Shown: in pieces, positions 8,912 to 18,231 of the stretch
Numbering within the stretch: position 1 is the first letter of the stretch
How the letters are laid out: every line of letters starts with the position of its first letter
NCBI GenBank assembly: GCA_903840415.1
Contig: CAIMFY010000096.1
Span: 124,001 to 188,000 of the forward strand
DNA: 64,000 bases
From: an uncultured Opitutia bacterium
GTDB lineage: Bacteria > Verrucomicrobiota > Verrucomicrobiia > Opitutales > Opitutaceae
Direction: 5' to 3'
The notes under the pieces: generated by a model
Database searches by the model: none
Told to the model about the DNA's origin: nothing
What the model saw: the letters and a program-made list of their open reading frames with translations, nothing else
Made by a program: the position numbers and the translations under genes

Positions 8912-9520
8912 TCAAGTGGGAAACGGTGCGCGCGACTCGACGGTGATGTGCAGGGATTCTTTGAAATGCCGGCGGCAGACTGCGACGTAGCGATCGTTGC
9001 CGCCGATCTCAACCTGCGCACCTTGGCGGACGCCTTGGCCGGCGGCGTCGACACGGAGGTTCATCGTGGCTTTGCGCCCGCAGTGGCAGATCGTTTTGAG
9101 TTCGGTGAGGGTGTCGGCGAAGCCAAGGAGCGCGGCGCTGCCGGGGAAAAGTTTCGCCTGAAAATCTGTCCGCAGTCCGTAGCAGAGCACGGGGATGTCG
9201 AGCGCGTCAGCGACTTCGCTGGCCTGCCAGACTTGCTCGGCCGTGAGGAACTGCGCCTCGTCGATCAGGACGCACGACACGGGGGCGGTGGCGTGTTCGG
9301 CGCGAACGCGATTGAGCAGGTTGTCCGAAGTCGCGAGCGAGATCGCACTGGAGCGCAGACCGATGCGCGATTCGATCTTGCCGGGGCCGTAACGCGTGTC
9401 GATCGCCGGCGTAAAGAGGAGAGTGCGCATGCCGCGTTCGCGGTAATTGTAGCTCGACTGGAGCAGCACAGTGCTCTTGCCGGCGTTCATCGCCGAGTAG
9501 TAAAAATAAAGCTTCGCCAT
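8912..9520 (-). CDS. tdk: Thymidine kinase
   Basis: Type II thymidine kinase, phosphorylating thymidine with ATP for pyrimidine salvage. The 202-residue sequence begins '[17 protein letters not shown]', whose 'NAGKST' is the P-loop, then has the DEAQ box 'LIDEAQFL', the lasso-region '[15 protein letters not shown]', and a zinc-ribbon with 'CHCGRKA' and a later 'CRRH'. Length is normal. The frame is open 110 codons upstream, but those codons overlap the MFS gene and lack family similarity, so the start at 9520 was chosen. It lies 40 bases after the MFS gene and may share its transcript. Confidence 0.95.
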   Translation of the reverse strand: MAKLYFYYSAMNAGKSTVLLQSSYNYRERGMRTLLFTPAIDTRYGPGKIESRIGLRSSAISLATSDNLLNRVRAEHATAPVSCVLIDEAQFLTAEQVWQASEVADALDIPVLCYGLRTDFQAKLFPGSAALLGFADTLTELKTICHCGRKATMNLRVDAAGQGVRQGAQVEIGGNDRYVAVCRRHFKESLHITVESRAPFPT

Positions 9521-9560
9521 CGCAGTGAGATTGAGTGGCCGGCGGAAAAAAATCCAGCGC

Positions 9561-10853
9561 TCAGGTCGCCTCGTTTTCGTGCGTGCGCTCCGGCAGCCAG
9601 CACGAGGCGAGTGCGGCCGCGGCAGCGATGGCGCTGACCCAGAGCATGGCACCGCGGAATTCGCCGACCGGCGCGAAGACGCCGAAGACGATTTGGGCGA
9701 TCGCCGCGGCGATGCGGCCGATGTTGTAGCAAAATCCGGCGCCGGTCGTGCGCAGGAGCGTCGGGAACAGCGGCGGCAGATACATGGTGAACAGCCCGAA
9801 GACGCCGCCGAAAAATCCGCCGATGGGCAGCCAAAACCAGGCGAGCGTGGCAAAGTCCCGCGGCACTACGAACGCCCCGAAGATGCTCGCGCCGAGTCCG
9901 ACAAACAGGAGCACGATGGCGCGGCGGTTTCCGAAGCGTTGCGCGAGCCAGCCCGCGCCGAAATTGCCGAGGATCGAGGCGAAGTTGAACGCGAAGAAGG
10001 CGGCCGACACGAGTGTGGTGGTCTCGGCGGCGGGCGTGTGCGCGTCGCCGAGGAGTTTACGTAAGTGCTGCGTTTGCCAGAAAAGGTAGAGCCACCACGC
10101 GGACAGGCCGAGCGCGCAAACGAGCGTCGTGCGCAGCGTCGTCGAGAGCACGTCACCGCGGAAAAGTTCCCGCGCGCTGGGATTTTTGTGGCCGACCGAT
10201 TGCTCGGCCTTCGCCCAAGCCTCCGGCTCTGGCACCTGGCGGCGAATCCAGAACACGAGGAGCGCGGGCAGCACACCGATGAGAAACACATACCGCTCCG
10301 AGCCGGGTGCCATCTTGGCGACGAGCAGGCCGACGAAGACCGCGCCGCTGAGCACACCGATGTTGACGCCCGACTGGAGAATCGCCGCCAGCCACGGACG
10401 CCAATTCTTGGGCCACGTTTCCGAAAGCAGCGAGGCGCCGACCGCCCACTCGCCGCCGATCCCCAGCGCGGCGACGAAGCGAAACAGCATCAACTGCCAC
10501 CATGTCTGCGACAGCGCACACAGTCCTGTGCAAAGCGCATAAGTTAGCACAGTGAGCGAGAGCGCACGACTGCGGCCGAGCAAATCGCCGAGCCGTCCGA
10601 AAAACGCACCGCCCAGCGCCCAGCCGACCAGAAACGCCGCCTGAATGTAGGCGCTCTTCTCCTTGATCGCGGGATTGGTGGCGTCGGTGGTGGCCAGCAA
10701 CTGCATCACAAACGGCGCCGCGACGAGCGTGTAGAGGTGGAGTTCGAGTCCGTCGAACAACCAGCCGAGCCAGGCGGCCACGCCGGATTTCCACTGTTGC
10801 GGAGTGATTTCGCGAAGGTGCGTGGCGTCGCGAGTCGCGGCGGTCAGGGTCAT
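9561..10853 (-). CDS. MFS transporter (sialate/aromatic-acid:H+ symporter type)
   Basis: A 430-residue inner-membrane carrier with about 12 hydrophobic segments. The signature loop '[13 protein letters not shown]' between TM2 and TM3 is the MFS motif A, and '[22 protein letters not shown]' around TM4 is typical of the metabolite:H+ symporter and sialic-acid transporter groups. The N-terminal '[20 protein letters not shown]' matches the same groups, where 'D' in TM1 is conserved. A sugar acid or other organic anion is the likely substrate, but nothing in the neighbourhood fixes it. The ATG at 10853 is preferred to one seven codons upstream, because the family starts close before '[10 protein letters not shown]'. 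Confidence 0.85.
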   Translation of the reverse strand: MTLTAATRDATHLREITPQQWKSGVAAWLGWLFDGLELHLYTLVAAPFVMQLLATTDATNPAIKEKSAYIQAAFLVGWALGGAFFGRLGDLLGRSRALSLTVLTYALCTGLCALSQTWWQLMLFRFVAALGIGGEWAVGASLLSETWPKNWRPWLAAILQSGVNIGVLSGAVFVGLLVAKMAPGSERYVFLIGVLPALLVFWIRRQVPEPEAWAKAEQSVGHKNPSARELFRGDVLSTTLRTTLVCALGLSAWWLYLFWQTQHLRKLLGDAHTPAAETTTLVSAAFFAFNFASILGNFGAGWLAQRFGNRRAIVLLFVGLGASIFGAFVVPRDFATLAWFWLPIGGFFGGVFGLFTMYLPPLFPTLLRTTGAGFCYNIGRIAAAIAQIVFGVFAPVGEFRGAMLWVSAIAAAAALASCWLPERTHENEAT

Positions 10854-10966
10854 GGGGTTGCGACAGTGCGCCACGCCGCGTGGCGACGCTCAAGCCAAAT
10901 GGATTTTCAAAAACTTGATCTCCATCATGACCGTGGCGCTAATCATGGCGTAGCGTTTGGATTGCG

Positions 10967-11206
10967 ATGAGTTTTTCCTGCCCACATTTCCGTCCCGACG
11001 ACGAACACTGCCTCCGGCTGAACATCGACTGCGTGCCCGGCCGGACGGGTTGTGTGCTCGGCGGCAAGGCCGTGTTCGCTGTGCCGGTCGAGGAGCGCAT
11101 CCGGCTGCGCGAAGAGGAGGAACTCCGCCTCCGAATTGCGGGGCGCGGACGAATCCCCGGCAACGCTAGCTCATCTTCGCGCAGACTCCGTGGCGCGGGC
11201 AGGTGA
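10967..11206 (+). CDS. Small four-cysteine protein, function unknown
   Basis: A 79-residue frame. The N-terminal half looks like a conserved small protein: 'SCPHF', 'EHCLRL', 'DCVPGRTGCVL' place four cysteines at residues 5, 15, 22 and 29, a spacing that could bind a metal ion, followed by 'FAVPVEERIRL'. The last 25 residues are Ser/Arg-rich and low in character, and the stop codon lies inside the 3' end of tag on the other strand, a 41-base tail-to-tail overlap. No ribosome-binding site is clear. I do not recognise a named family. An alternative is that the frame is a chance opening, but the cysteine pattern and the intergenic placement argue for a gene. Confidence 0.55.
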   Translation: MSFSCPHFRPDDEHCLRLNIDCVPGRTGCVLGGKAVFAVPVEERIRLREEEELRLRIAGRGRIPGNASSSSRRLRGAGR

Positions 11207-11744
11207 CGAGGTGGTCGTTGACCATCCCGCTCGCCTGGATGAACGCATAGCAAATCGTCGAGCCGACGAATTTGAATCCGCGTTTCAATAAATCCTGGCT
11301 CATCGCATCGCTCTCGGTCGTGCGCCTCGGAATGTCCTTCATCGTCCGGCGACGATGCACGAGCGGCCGGCCGCCGACAAATTGCCACACGTAGCGATCG
11401 AAGCTGCCGAATTCGCGCTGCACGGCGAGGAACGCCTTTGCGTTCTGGATTGTGGCGGCGATCTTCAGCCGATTCCGCACGATGCCGGCGTCAGCGAGCA
11501 GCGCAGCGGTTTTTTTCGCGCCGTAGCGGGAAATGGCTGCGACGTCGAAGCCGTCGAATGCACGTCGGTAGTTTTCGCGTTTCGCGAGCACGATGGACCA
11601 GCTGAGTCCGGCCTGCGTACCTTCCAGCGTAAGCAGTTCGAACAGCGCGCGATCATCGTGCAGCGGGACGCCCCATTCGGTATCGTGGTAGGCGATGTTC
11701 ATTTCGTTCTGCGGCCACGGGCAGCGAGTGGGACGGGTGCTCAT
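11166..11744 (-). CDS. tag: DNA-3-methyladenine glycosylase I
   Basis: Removes 3-methyladenine from alkylated DNA as the first step of base-excision repair. The 192-residue product has the Tag N-terminus 'RCPWPQNE..IAYHDTEWGVP' and the C-terminal 'CPRHGVC', which together supply the Cys and His zinc ligands of the family. 'LFELLTLEGTQAGLSW' holds the conserved Glu and Trp of the base pocket, and 'GFKFVGSTICYAFIQASGMVNDH' is truncated here only in my quotation, not in the gene: it is the helix-hairpin region near the end. The ATG at 11744 was chosen over one 25 codons upstream, which adds no family sequence. Its start faces the fucosidase gene, 85 bases away. Confidence 0.94.
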   Translation of the reverse strand: MSTRPTRCPWPQNEMNIAYHDTEWGVPLHDDRALFELLTLEGTQAGLSWSIVLAKRENYRRAFDGFDVAAISRYGAKKTAALLADAGIVRNRLKIAATIQNAKAFLAVQREFGSFDRYVWQFVGGRPLVHRRRTMKDIPRRTTESDAMSQDLLKRGFKFVGSTICYAFIQASGMVNDHLVTCPRHGVCAKMS

Positions 11745-11829
11745 CGCGGAAGAGCAAAGGGACACCGGACTGGTCGGCAAGCAATTGGCTCGCGCTTCGC
11801 GCGTCGACCGCAAAAACATCTGTTACCCC

Positions 11830-13509
11830 ATGAATATCCCCCTCGTCGTCCGTCTTGGTGGCGTCGCAATGCTGATGGTCGCGTGCGGTTATCTTCGCGC
11901 GCAGCCGATCAAGGAAGCCGCACCGCTGCCGGCCACGCGCACCGTAGCGCCGGGCCTGTTTGCTCCCAGTTGGGATTCGCTCGCAAAAAATTATCAGTGC
12001 CCGGAATGGTTTCGCGACGCGAAATTTGGCCTCTGGGCGCATTGGTCGGCTCAGTGCGTGCCGGAGGAAGGTGACTGGTATGCCCGCAACATGTATCTCG
12101 AAGGTTCGCCCGACTACAAATACCACGTCGAGCACTACGGCCATCCTTCGAAATTTGGTTTCATGGAGCTCGACCACCTGTGGAAAGCCGACAAGTGGGA
12201 GCCGGAAAAATTGATGCAGCTCTACGTGAAGGCCGGTGCAAAATACTTCGTCGCGCTTGCCAATCACCACGACAACTTCGATGCCTACGACTCGAAGTAT
12301 CACGCGTGGAATTCCGTCAACGTCGGACCGAAGCAGGACATCGTGGGCACCTGGGCAAAGTTGGCGCGCGCGAACGGCCTGCGCTTCGGAGTGACGAATC
12401 ATGCGTCACATGCGTGGCATTGGTTTCAGCCCGCCTACGATCACGATCGCGAGGGGCCGCTCGCCGGTGTGCCTTATGATGCGGCGGCGCTCAGCAAAGC
12501 CGACGGCAAAGGCAAATGGTGGGACGGCCTCGATCCACAGGATCTCTATGGCGGGCTGCGGCTGCCGGTGCCGGCGAGCGTGAAAGATACGAAGTCTGCG
12601 ACCGACTGGCACCGCAAGGTGGACGGCAACTGGTGGGAAAAAATTCCGCCGCTCGACAATCATTATTCCGACAACTGGTTCTTCCGCGCGCAGGACCTCG
12701 TCGATAAATATCATCCCGACCTTTTCTACTTCGACGACGACGAGATTCCGTTCGAGAAAACTGGCCTCGAGTTTGTGGCGCATTACTACAACGCGAACAT
12801 GGCGGCGAATGGCGGAAAATTGGAGGCGGTGATGAACACCAAGCACCTTGCACCCGCGCACAAAACCGCGGGCGTCGAGGACATCGAGCGTGGTGTTGCT
12901 GCCGGCATTCTGCCCGAGCCCTGGCAAACCGACACGTGCATCGGCAGCTGGCACTACGACAAAAAGATCTTCGCGCAGCACAAATATAAGACTGTCGGCC
13001 AGGTCGTCCGCATGCTGGTCGATATTGTCAGCAAGAACGGAAATCTCCTGCTCAACGTCCCCGTCAAGGGCGACGGCTCCATCGACGCCGATGAGATCGC
13101 GTTTCTCGAGGGCATGGGAAAATGGATGGAGGTGAACAGCGAGGGCATCTTCGGCACGCGGCCATGGAAAGTTTACGGCGAGGGTCCGTCAGTCACCGAG
13201 AAGGCGGAGTCGGGGACGTTCGGCGGCGCGCGTGATGTGCGCAGCAAACCCTACACCGCGGAAGACATTCGCTTCACCAAGAAGGGCGATGCGATCTATG
13301 CCTTTGTGCTCGAGTGGCCCGCAGACGGACGCACGACCGTTCACGCGCTCGGCACGAGCGCCATGACCGATCGCGCCATTACGGCGGTTTCCGTGCTCGG
13401 CTCAAAAGACGCTCCAGTCTGGACGCGCGACGAATCCGGTCTGCATGTCACGCTTCCCGCTACGCGCCCGTGCGCCGAGGCGTTCACGCTCAAGGTGTCG
13501 TTGAAGTAG
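11830..13509 (+). CDS. Secreted alpha-L-fucosidase (GH29)
   Basis: A 559-residue GH29 hydrolase that releases alpha-linked L-fucose from glycans. A signal sequence covers about 1-23 ('GGVAMLMVACGYLRA'); the 'MVAC' could also be an atypical lipobox. The catalytic barrel follows: 'WFRDAKFGLWAHWSAQCVPE' is the conserved first strand, 'AKYFVALANHHDNFD' carries the His-His pair, and 'YHPDLFYFDDDE' supplies the nucleophile aspartate region. 'NGNLLLNVPVKGDGSID' closes the barrel, and a beta-sandwich (about 450-559) ends the chain. Length is usual. The frame is open from 11695, but that part overlaps tag. It suggests growth on fucose-containing algal or animal polysaccharide. No fucose catabolic gene is next to it. 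Confidence 0.93.
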   Translation: MNIPLVVRLGGVAMLMVACGYLRAQPIKEAAPLPATRTVAPGLFAPSWDSLAKNYQCPEWFRDAKFGLWAHWSAQCVPEEGDWYARNMYLEGSPDYKYHVEHYGHPSKFGFMELDHLWKADKWEPEKLMQLYVKAGAKYFVALANHHDNFDAYDSKYHAWNSVNVGPKQDIVGTWAKLARANGLRFGVTNHASHAWHWFQPAYDHDREGPLAGVPYDAAALSKADGKGKWWDGLDPQDLYGGLRLPVPASVKDTKSATDWHRKVDGNWWEKIPPLDNHYSDNWFFRAQDLVDKYHPDLFYFDDDEIPFEKTGLEFVAHYYNANMAANGGKLEAVMNTKHLAPAHKTAGVEDIERGVAAGILPEPWQTDTCIGSWHYDKKIFAQHKYKTVGQVVRMLVDIVSKNGNLLLNVPVKGDGSIDADEIAFLEGMGKWMEVNSEGIFGTRPWKVYGEGPSVTEKAESGTFGGARDVRSKPYTAEDIRFTKKGDAIYAFVLEWPADGRTTVHALGTSAMTDRAITAVSVLGSKDAPVWTRDESGLHVTLPATRPCAEAFTLKVSLK

Positions 13510-13584
13510 CCATCCTCGGCGCGCCGCCGTCGCAGTTCGTGAGTGTGAGCACGACCGCGCGATCGCCGCCTAGGCCGGCTGCGC

Positions 13585-14133
13585 TCAGATAAGCCCCAAC
13601 TTCATTTTTCCCTCTTCGGAAATCATCGACTGGTTCCACGGCGGATCCCATGTGATGCGGACATCGGCATCGGACACGCCGGGGACGAGGAGGATTTTAG
13701 ACTTCGCGTCTTCCGCGATCGCCGGGCCCATGCCGCAGCCGGGAGCCGTGAGTGTCATCGCAACCTGAACTTTGTAGCCCGGCTCGGGCACGGAAATATT
13801 TTCCACGTCCATCGAGTAAACGAGCCCGAGGTCGACGATGTTTACAGGAATCTCCGGATCGAAGACGTAGCGCAGCTGTGCCCAGATGGCTTCGGGATCG
13901 GGCGCGCCGTCGGCGAGCGTCGCGCCCTTGACGGTGGTGTCCGTGACGGTCTCGCCGATCGCGTCGCCGTCCTTGCCGTCGATGCGGAAGAGGCCGAAGT
14001 CCGATTGCACAGTGTAGCTGCCGCCGAGCGTCTGGTGAATCATCACCTTCGTGCCGGCGGGCAGCGAGGTCTTGTCGCCGGACGGGATCTGCGTGGCGGT
14101 GACTTCGCGGGAAAGGGTGCGGTCGCGGTTCAT
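13585..14133 (-). CDS. sufT: Fe-S cluster assembly protein SufT (MIP18 family)
   Basis: A 182-residue protein of the SufT type: a unique N-terminal region (about 1-70, '[19 protein letters not shown]') followed by a DUF59/MIP18 domain (about 80-180). The domain shows '[18 protein letters not shown]', '[12 protein letters not shown]' with the conserved cysteine, and '[15 protein letters not shown]'. These proteins help mature or deliver iron-sulfur clusters. The start overlaps the sufD stop by four bases (ATGA), so it is the last gene of the suf operon and translationally coupled to sufD. Confidence 0.93.
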   Translation of the reverse strand: MNRDRTLSREVTATQIPSGDKTSLPAGTKVMIHQTLGGSYTVQSDFGLFRIDGKDGDAIGETVTDTTVKGATLADGAPDPEAIWAQLRYVFDPEIPVNIVDLGLVYSMDVENISVPEPGYKVQVAMTLTAPGCGMGPAIAEDAKSKILLVPGVSDADVRITWDPPWNQSMISEEGKMKLGLI

Positions 14134-15449
14134 TTCGTGAACTTGGTTTGGATCAGTGTGCGCAGCGCGGCGTGGAGTTCGTCGCTAGCGAGGCGGTTGA
14201 GCACGTCCTCGAAGAAGCCGAACGTGAGTAGTTCGTCGGCGGCTTCCTTGCCGATGCCGCGCGACTGGAGGTAAAACTCCTGCTCCGGATCGATGCGGCT
14301 CGTGGTTGCACCGTGGGTGCAGCGGACGTCATTCGCCTGAATTTCGAGGCCGGGGAGCGAGTTGGCCTCGCAGTCGTCGCTGAGCATCAGGTTGCGGTTG
14401 CTCTGGTAGGCGTCGGTTTTCTGCGCGTCGGGATCGACGACGATGAGGCCAGAGAAAATCGTCTTCGCGTGGTCGCGGAGCGCGTTCTTGTAGAGGAGAT
14501 CACTCTTGGTGTTCGGCGCCTGGTGGATTTGCAGCGTGCGCTGGTCGAACTCCTGCGCGTCGTGCGCGACGGTGAGCGCCAGCATTTCGGAAAATGCGCC
14601 CGGCGCCTGCAGCTGCGAGAGCGACTCGTGGCGGGCCTGGCGGGCGCCGAGATGGAGGTTGAGCGACTGCACGCGGGCATCGCGACGGACAATCGTCGAG
14701 TTGAGTTGGAACGACAGCGTGCTGAGGCTCCAGTCCTGCTTGCCGACGTAGGTGATCTGCGAGCCGTGGCTGGCGTAGAGATCGTTCGCGCCGACGGCGA
14801 AGTGCGCATCGGAATCGACGGACGAGCCGAAGTATTCGACGACCGTGACTTTGGAATTGTCGTCCGCGACGACGAGCGTGTGCGGGAACACCGCGGCGCC
14901 CGCGCCCGCCGCGTAGGAGAACACCCCGATGGGCAACTCCACCTCGACGCCCTTCGGCACGTAAATGAACGCGCCGTCGGTGAGAAACGCCTCGTGCAAC
15001 GCCGCGAACTTCGCCGAGCCGAGCTTCGGCGGCTGCGCGAGCAGGTGCTCCTTGACGAGAGCGCAGTGCTGGTGGAGGGCGTTTTGCAGCGTGTCGACGA
15101 TCACGCCGCGCTGCGTGAGATCGGCGGCGAGAGGCTCGCGGGAATCGAGGCGACCGTTCACGAAGACAAGCTTCGCGGACTTTTTGATGCCGATGGGCGA
15201 GTGGAGCTGCGCGGCGGACGCGCCGGCGGACGGAACGTGGAAGCCGTCGAGCGTCAGCGTGGAGCGAGTGCTGAAGCGCCATGTCTCGTCGGTTGCCGAC
15301 GGCATGGGCAAAGCGACGAAGCGTTCATAGGCGGCGCGTTTGCGATTGAGCCACCACTGCGGAAGCGCAGGCAGCCCGGCGAGGTGCGCGGCGAACTTTT
15401 CGGGAGTGAAGGATCCGGTGAGGGACTTGGTTTCGGTCAACGTGGGCAT
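14130..15449 (-). CDS. sufD: Fe-S cluster assembly protein SufD
   Basis: A 439-residue SufB/SufD family scaffold subunit. The central right-handed beta-helix and C-terminal core motifs are present: '[18 protein letters not shown]', 'TVVEYFGSS', '[16 protein letters not shown]', and the C-terminal '[26 protein letters not shown]' region (shortened here to the recognisable '[12 protein letters not shown]'). SufD joins SufB and SufC in the SufBC2D complex that builds [Fe-S] clusters. The gap to sufB is 16 bases, and its end overlaps sufT by four bases. Length is normal. Confidence 0.95.
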   Translation of the reverse strand: MPTLTETKSLTGSFTPEKFAAHLAGLPALPQWWLNRKRAAYERFVALPMPSATDETWRFSTRSTLTLDGFHVPSAGASAAQLHSPIGIKKSAKLVFVNGRLDSREPLAADLTQRGVIVDTLQNALHQHCALVKEHLLAQPPKLGSAKFAALHEAFLTDGAFIYVPKGVEVELPIGVFSYAAGAGAAVFPHTLVVADDNSKVTVVEYFGSSVDSDAHFAVGANDLYASHGSQITYVGKQDWSLSTLSFQLNSTIVRRDARVQSLNLHLGARQARHESLSQLQAPGAFSEMLALTVAHDAQEFDQRTLQIHQAPNTKSDLLYKNALRDHAKTIFSGLIVVDPDAQKTDAYQSNRNLMLSDDCEANSLPGLEIQANDVRCTHGATTSRIDPEQEFYLQSRGIGKEAADELLTFGFFEDVLNRLASDELHAALRTLIQTKFTK

Positions 15450-15465
15450 CGCAGGAAATATTGAA

Positions 15466-16908
15466 TCAACCGACGCTGCCTTCCATTTCGAGGTCGATGA
15501 GGCGCTTGAGTTCGACGGAATATTCCATCGGGAACTGGCGGGCGAGGTCGTTGATGAAGCCGTTCACGCTGAGACTCATCGCCTGACCTTCGGTGAGGCC
15601 GCGCGACTGCATGTAGAAAATCTGGTCGGCGCTGACTTTCGAGACGCTCGCCTCGTGCTGCACGGCGTGGCGATCGCCGCGGACGGAGATGGCGGGATAG
15701 GTGTCAGTGCGGCTATTGGCGTTGATGAGGAGCGCGTCGCACTCGGTGTTGTTTTTGCAACCCTTGAGGTGCTTGGGGATGTGAACGACGCCGCGGTAGG
15801 TGCTGCGGCCCTGGCCGACGGAGATCGATTTCGCGATGATGTTCGAGGTGGTCTCGTCGGCGGCGTGAATCATCTTCGCGCCGGTGTCCTGATGTTGGCC
15901 GTCGTTCGCGAGCGCGATGGAAAGCACTTCGCCGCGGGCCTTGCGGCCTTTCAGGACGACGCCCGGATATTTCATCGTGAGACGCGAACCGATGTTACAG
16001 TCGATCCATTTGATCTCGGCTTCCTCGTGCGCGACTCCGCGCTTGGTGACGAGGTTGAAGACGTTGTTCGCCCAGTTTTGGACGGTGATGTATTGGATCT
16101 TCGCGCCCTTGAGCGCGACGAGTTCGACGACGGCGCTGTGGAGCGTTGAGGTGGAGAACTTCGGCGCGGTGCAGCCCTCCATGTAGACGACCTCGGAGCC
16201 TTCGTCGGCGATGATGAGCGTGCGTTCGAACTGGCCGAAGTTTTCCGCGTTGATGCGGAAGTAGGCTTGGAGTGGCTGCGCGACTTTCACGCCGGGCGGC
16301 ACGTAGATGAACGAGCCACCGGAGAACACGGCGCTGTTGAGCGCGGAGAATTTGTTGTCACCGGTTGGGATGACCTTGCCGAAAAACTTACGGAAAATCT
16401 CCGGATGCTCGCGGAGGGCCTCGGTGGAGTTGGCGAAGATGACGCCCTGCTTCGCGACGAGATCCTTGATATTCGAGTAGGCGGCCTCGGAGTCGAACTG
16501 CGCTTCGACGCCGGCGAGAAACTTGCGCTCCTGCTCGGGAATTCCAAGGCGCTCGAAGGTCTTTTTGATGTCGTCGGGCACTTCGTCCCACGTGCGTTTC
16601 GGTTTTTGGCCGGACGAGAGGTAATAGCGGATTTTGTCGAAATGGATGTTCTCGAGATCCTTGGTGGCCCAATGCGTGGGCATCGGTTTGTCGAGGAAGG
16701 TCTTCAGCGCCTTCAGCCGGAAATCGAGAATCCACGGCGCCTCTTTCTTCACCGAACTGATGTAGCGGACGGTGTTTTCGTTGAGGCCGGTGCCGGCATC
16801 GAACTCGTAATTGACGTCGTATTTGAAGTCGCCGCGCGACTGGTCGATGCCGACGACCGGATTTTCCGCCGCGGTTTCGAGGGTGTCGGTATCAAGAGGT
16901 TGAGACAT
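15466..16908 (-). CDS. sufB: Fe-S cluster assembly protein SufB
   Basis: A 480-residue SufB, the scaffold on which [Fe-S] clusters are assembled. Family marks are '[15 protein letters not shown]' near the N-terminus, '[20 protein letters not shown]', '[20 protein letters not shown]' and '[20 protein letters not shown]'. The 'EGC' cysteine region and the late 'NNTECDALL' cysteine are the persulfide and cluster residues used in known SufB. The ATG at 16908 is preferred to one 16 codons upstream that would overlap the space before sufC. It lies 17 bases after sufC, in the same operon. Confidence 0.96.
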   Translation of the reverse strand: MSQPLDTDTLETAAENPVVGIDQSRGDFKYDVNYEFDAGTGLNENTVRYISSVKKEAPWILDFRLKALKTFLDKPMPTHWATKDLENIHFDKIRYYLSSGQKPKRTWDEVPDDIKKTFERLGIPEQERKFLAGVEAQFDSEAAYSNIKDLVAKQGVIFANSTEALREHPEIFRKFFGKVIPTGDNKFSALNSAVFSGGSFIYVPPGVKVAQPLQAYFRINAENFGQFERTLIIADEGSEVVYMEGCTAPKFSTSTLHSAVVELVALKGAKIQYITVQNWANNVFNLVTKRGVAHEEAEIKWIDCNIGSRLTMKYPGVVLKGRKARGEVLSIALANDGQHQDTGAKMIHAADETTSNIIAKSISVGQGRSTYRGVVHIPKHLKGCKNNTECDALLINANSRTDTYPAISVRGDRHAVQHEASVSKVSADQIFYMQSRGLTEGQAMSLSVNGFINDLARQFPMEYSVELKRLIDLEMEGSVG

Positions 16909-16925
16909 GGCGGAGAAGGTTTGGC

Positions 16926-17681
16926 TCAGACGATCGCGAGTTCTTTTTTGACCCAATCGTAACCCTTCGCCTCAAGTTCGAGAGCGAGGGACTTGTCGCC
17001 GCTCTTCACGAGTCGGCCGTCATACATCACGTGGACATGGTCAGGGATGATGTAGTCGAGAAGGCGCTGATAGTGCGTGATGAGGAGCACACCGAGATTC
17101 GGTCCGCGCATGGTGTTGACGCCATCGGCGACGATGCGGAGCGCATCGATGTCGAGGCCGGAATCAGTCTCATCCATGAGCGCAAATTTCGGCTCGAGCA
17201 TCGCCATCTGGAGGATTTCGCAGCGCTTCTTCTCACCGCCGGAGAAACCATCATTGACGGAGCGCGAGGTGAACTTCCGGTCGATCTTCAGGAGATCCAT
17301 TTTCGAGTAGAGGCGCTTGTAGTAGGCGGAGGCGTCGAGTTCTTCGCCCTCGGCCATGCGCGCCTGTTGCGCGGCGCGGAGAAAATTCGCGATGGAAACA
17401 CCGGGGATTTCACTCGGGTATTGAAACGCGAGAAACAGTCCCGCGCGGGCGCGCTCGTCGGCCTCCAGCGCGAGAATCGATTTGCCGTCGAGCAGCACAT
17501 CGCCCGACGTGATTGTGTAGTCAGGGTGGCCGGCGATCGCTTTTGACAGCGTGGACTTGCCGGTGCCATTGGGCCCCATGATAGCATGCACCTCGCCGCT
17601 GCGGATGGCGAGCGAGAGGCCCTTGACGATTTCCTTTTCGCCGATGGCGACGTGGAGGTTTTTGATTTCAAGCAGTGACAT
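16926..17681 (-). CDS. sufC: Fe-S cluster assembly ATPase SufC
   Basis: A 251-residue ABC-type ATPase that drives SufBC2D conformational change. It has Walker A 'GPNGTGKST', the signature '[20 protein letters not shown]', Walker B with '[15 protein letters not shown]', and the H-loop '[13 protein letters not shown]', all typical of SufC. It is the first suf structural gene after the Fur-family regulator, with only 30 bases between them, so transcription probably runs from the regulator promoter through sufT. No cysteine desulfurase (sufS) or sulfur-transfer protein (sufE/sufU) lies in the operon; these must be elsewhere. Confidence 0.96.
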   Translation of the reverse strand: MSLLEIKNLHVAIGEKEIVKGLSLAIRSGEVHAIMGPNGTGKSTLSKAIAGHPDYTITSGDVLLDGKSILALEADERARAGLFLAFQYPSEIPGVSIANFLRAAQQARMAEGEELDASAYYKRLYSKMDLLKIDRKFTSRSVNDGFSGGEKKRCEILQMAMLEPKFALMDETDSGLDIDALRIVADGVNTMRGPNLGVLLITHYQRLLDYIIPDHVHVMYDGRLVKSGDKSLALELEAKGYDWVKKELAIV

Positions 17682-17711
17682 GAGAAACAGGGTCGAGGTG
17701 GCGAGTCGCCG

Positions 17712-18134
17712 TCAGTTACGGGCTTTGCCGCGAAAGATGATTTCGACAGACTTGGCGTCGTAGTCTTCCGGCAGGATCGACTTCACTTTTTCGAGCAAGG
17801 CGGGCGGCAGATCGATGTCGTGGGTCTTACCAGTGCGCTCGTCGTGAAAATGTGCGTGCGGCCGCAGATTCGGGCAGTAGCGGGTCGGGCCGCGTTCGAA
17901 ATGGACCGTGCGCACCAAGTCGCAGGAGACGAGCGTCTCAAGGCAGTTGTAAACAGTGGCGAGGGAGATCGTCGGGCGCTCAGCCTTGACGCGGGCGAAG
18001 ACTTCGTCGGCGGTGGGGTGGTCACGCTTCCTCAAGAGCACGTCGTAAACGACCCCGCGCTGCGGCGTGGCGCGCAGGCCGCTATCGGCGAGGCGTTGTG
18101 CAAGGGTGTCGGCTTGGAGCGTGGCGATGGACAT
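17712..18134 (-). CDS. Fur-family transcriptional regulator
   Basis: A 140-residue Fur-superfamily repressor. The winged helix (about 1-85) has 'LRATPQRGVVYDVLL', 'HPTADEVFARVK' and 'ISLATVYNCLETL', the DNA-recognition helix of the family. The dimerisation part keeps a His-rich segment 'RPHAHFHDE', but the usual CxxC structural-zinc motif is absent: the expected position reads 'HFHDERTGKTHD'. It may belong to an Irr- or PerR-like branch; the metal or signal is not certain. The ATG at 18134 excludes 46 upstream codons that lack family sequence. It heads the suf operon and has a Fur/PerR-like dyad 25 bases before its start, which suggests autoregulation together with the suf genes. Confidence 0.9.
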   Translation of the reverse strand: MSIATLQADTLAQRLADSGLRATPQRGVVYDVLLRKRDHPTADEVFARVKAERPTISLATVYNCLETLVSCDLVRTVHFERGPTRYCPNLRPHAHFHDERTGKTHDIDLPPALLEKVKSILPEDYDAKSVEIIFRGKARN

Positions 18135-18158
18135 CAGTCGTGGGAACAGTCCAACCAA

Positions 18159-18173
18159 TTGGAATGATTCTAA
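18159..18173. promoter_or_regulatory. Fur/PerR-box-like operator before the fur-suf operon
   Basis: TTGGAATGATTCTAA is a 7-1-7 inverted repeat with one mismatched pair. It is close to the PerR/Fur consensus form TTATAATNATTATAA, keeping the outer TT/AA and the central AATNATT. It lies 25-39 bases before the regulator's start codon, where it would overlap a promoter. Binding by the adjacent regulator is inferred. Confidence 0.6.
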
Positions 18174-18231
18174 GGTGCAAGCGAGATTTGAAAATATTCC
18201 CGACGATACTGCTTCACCGAGTGGACGGCGG

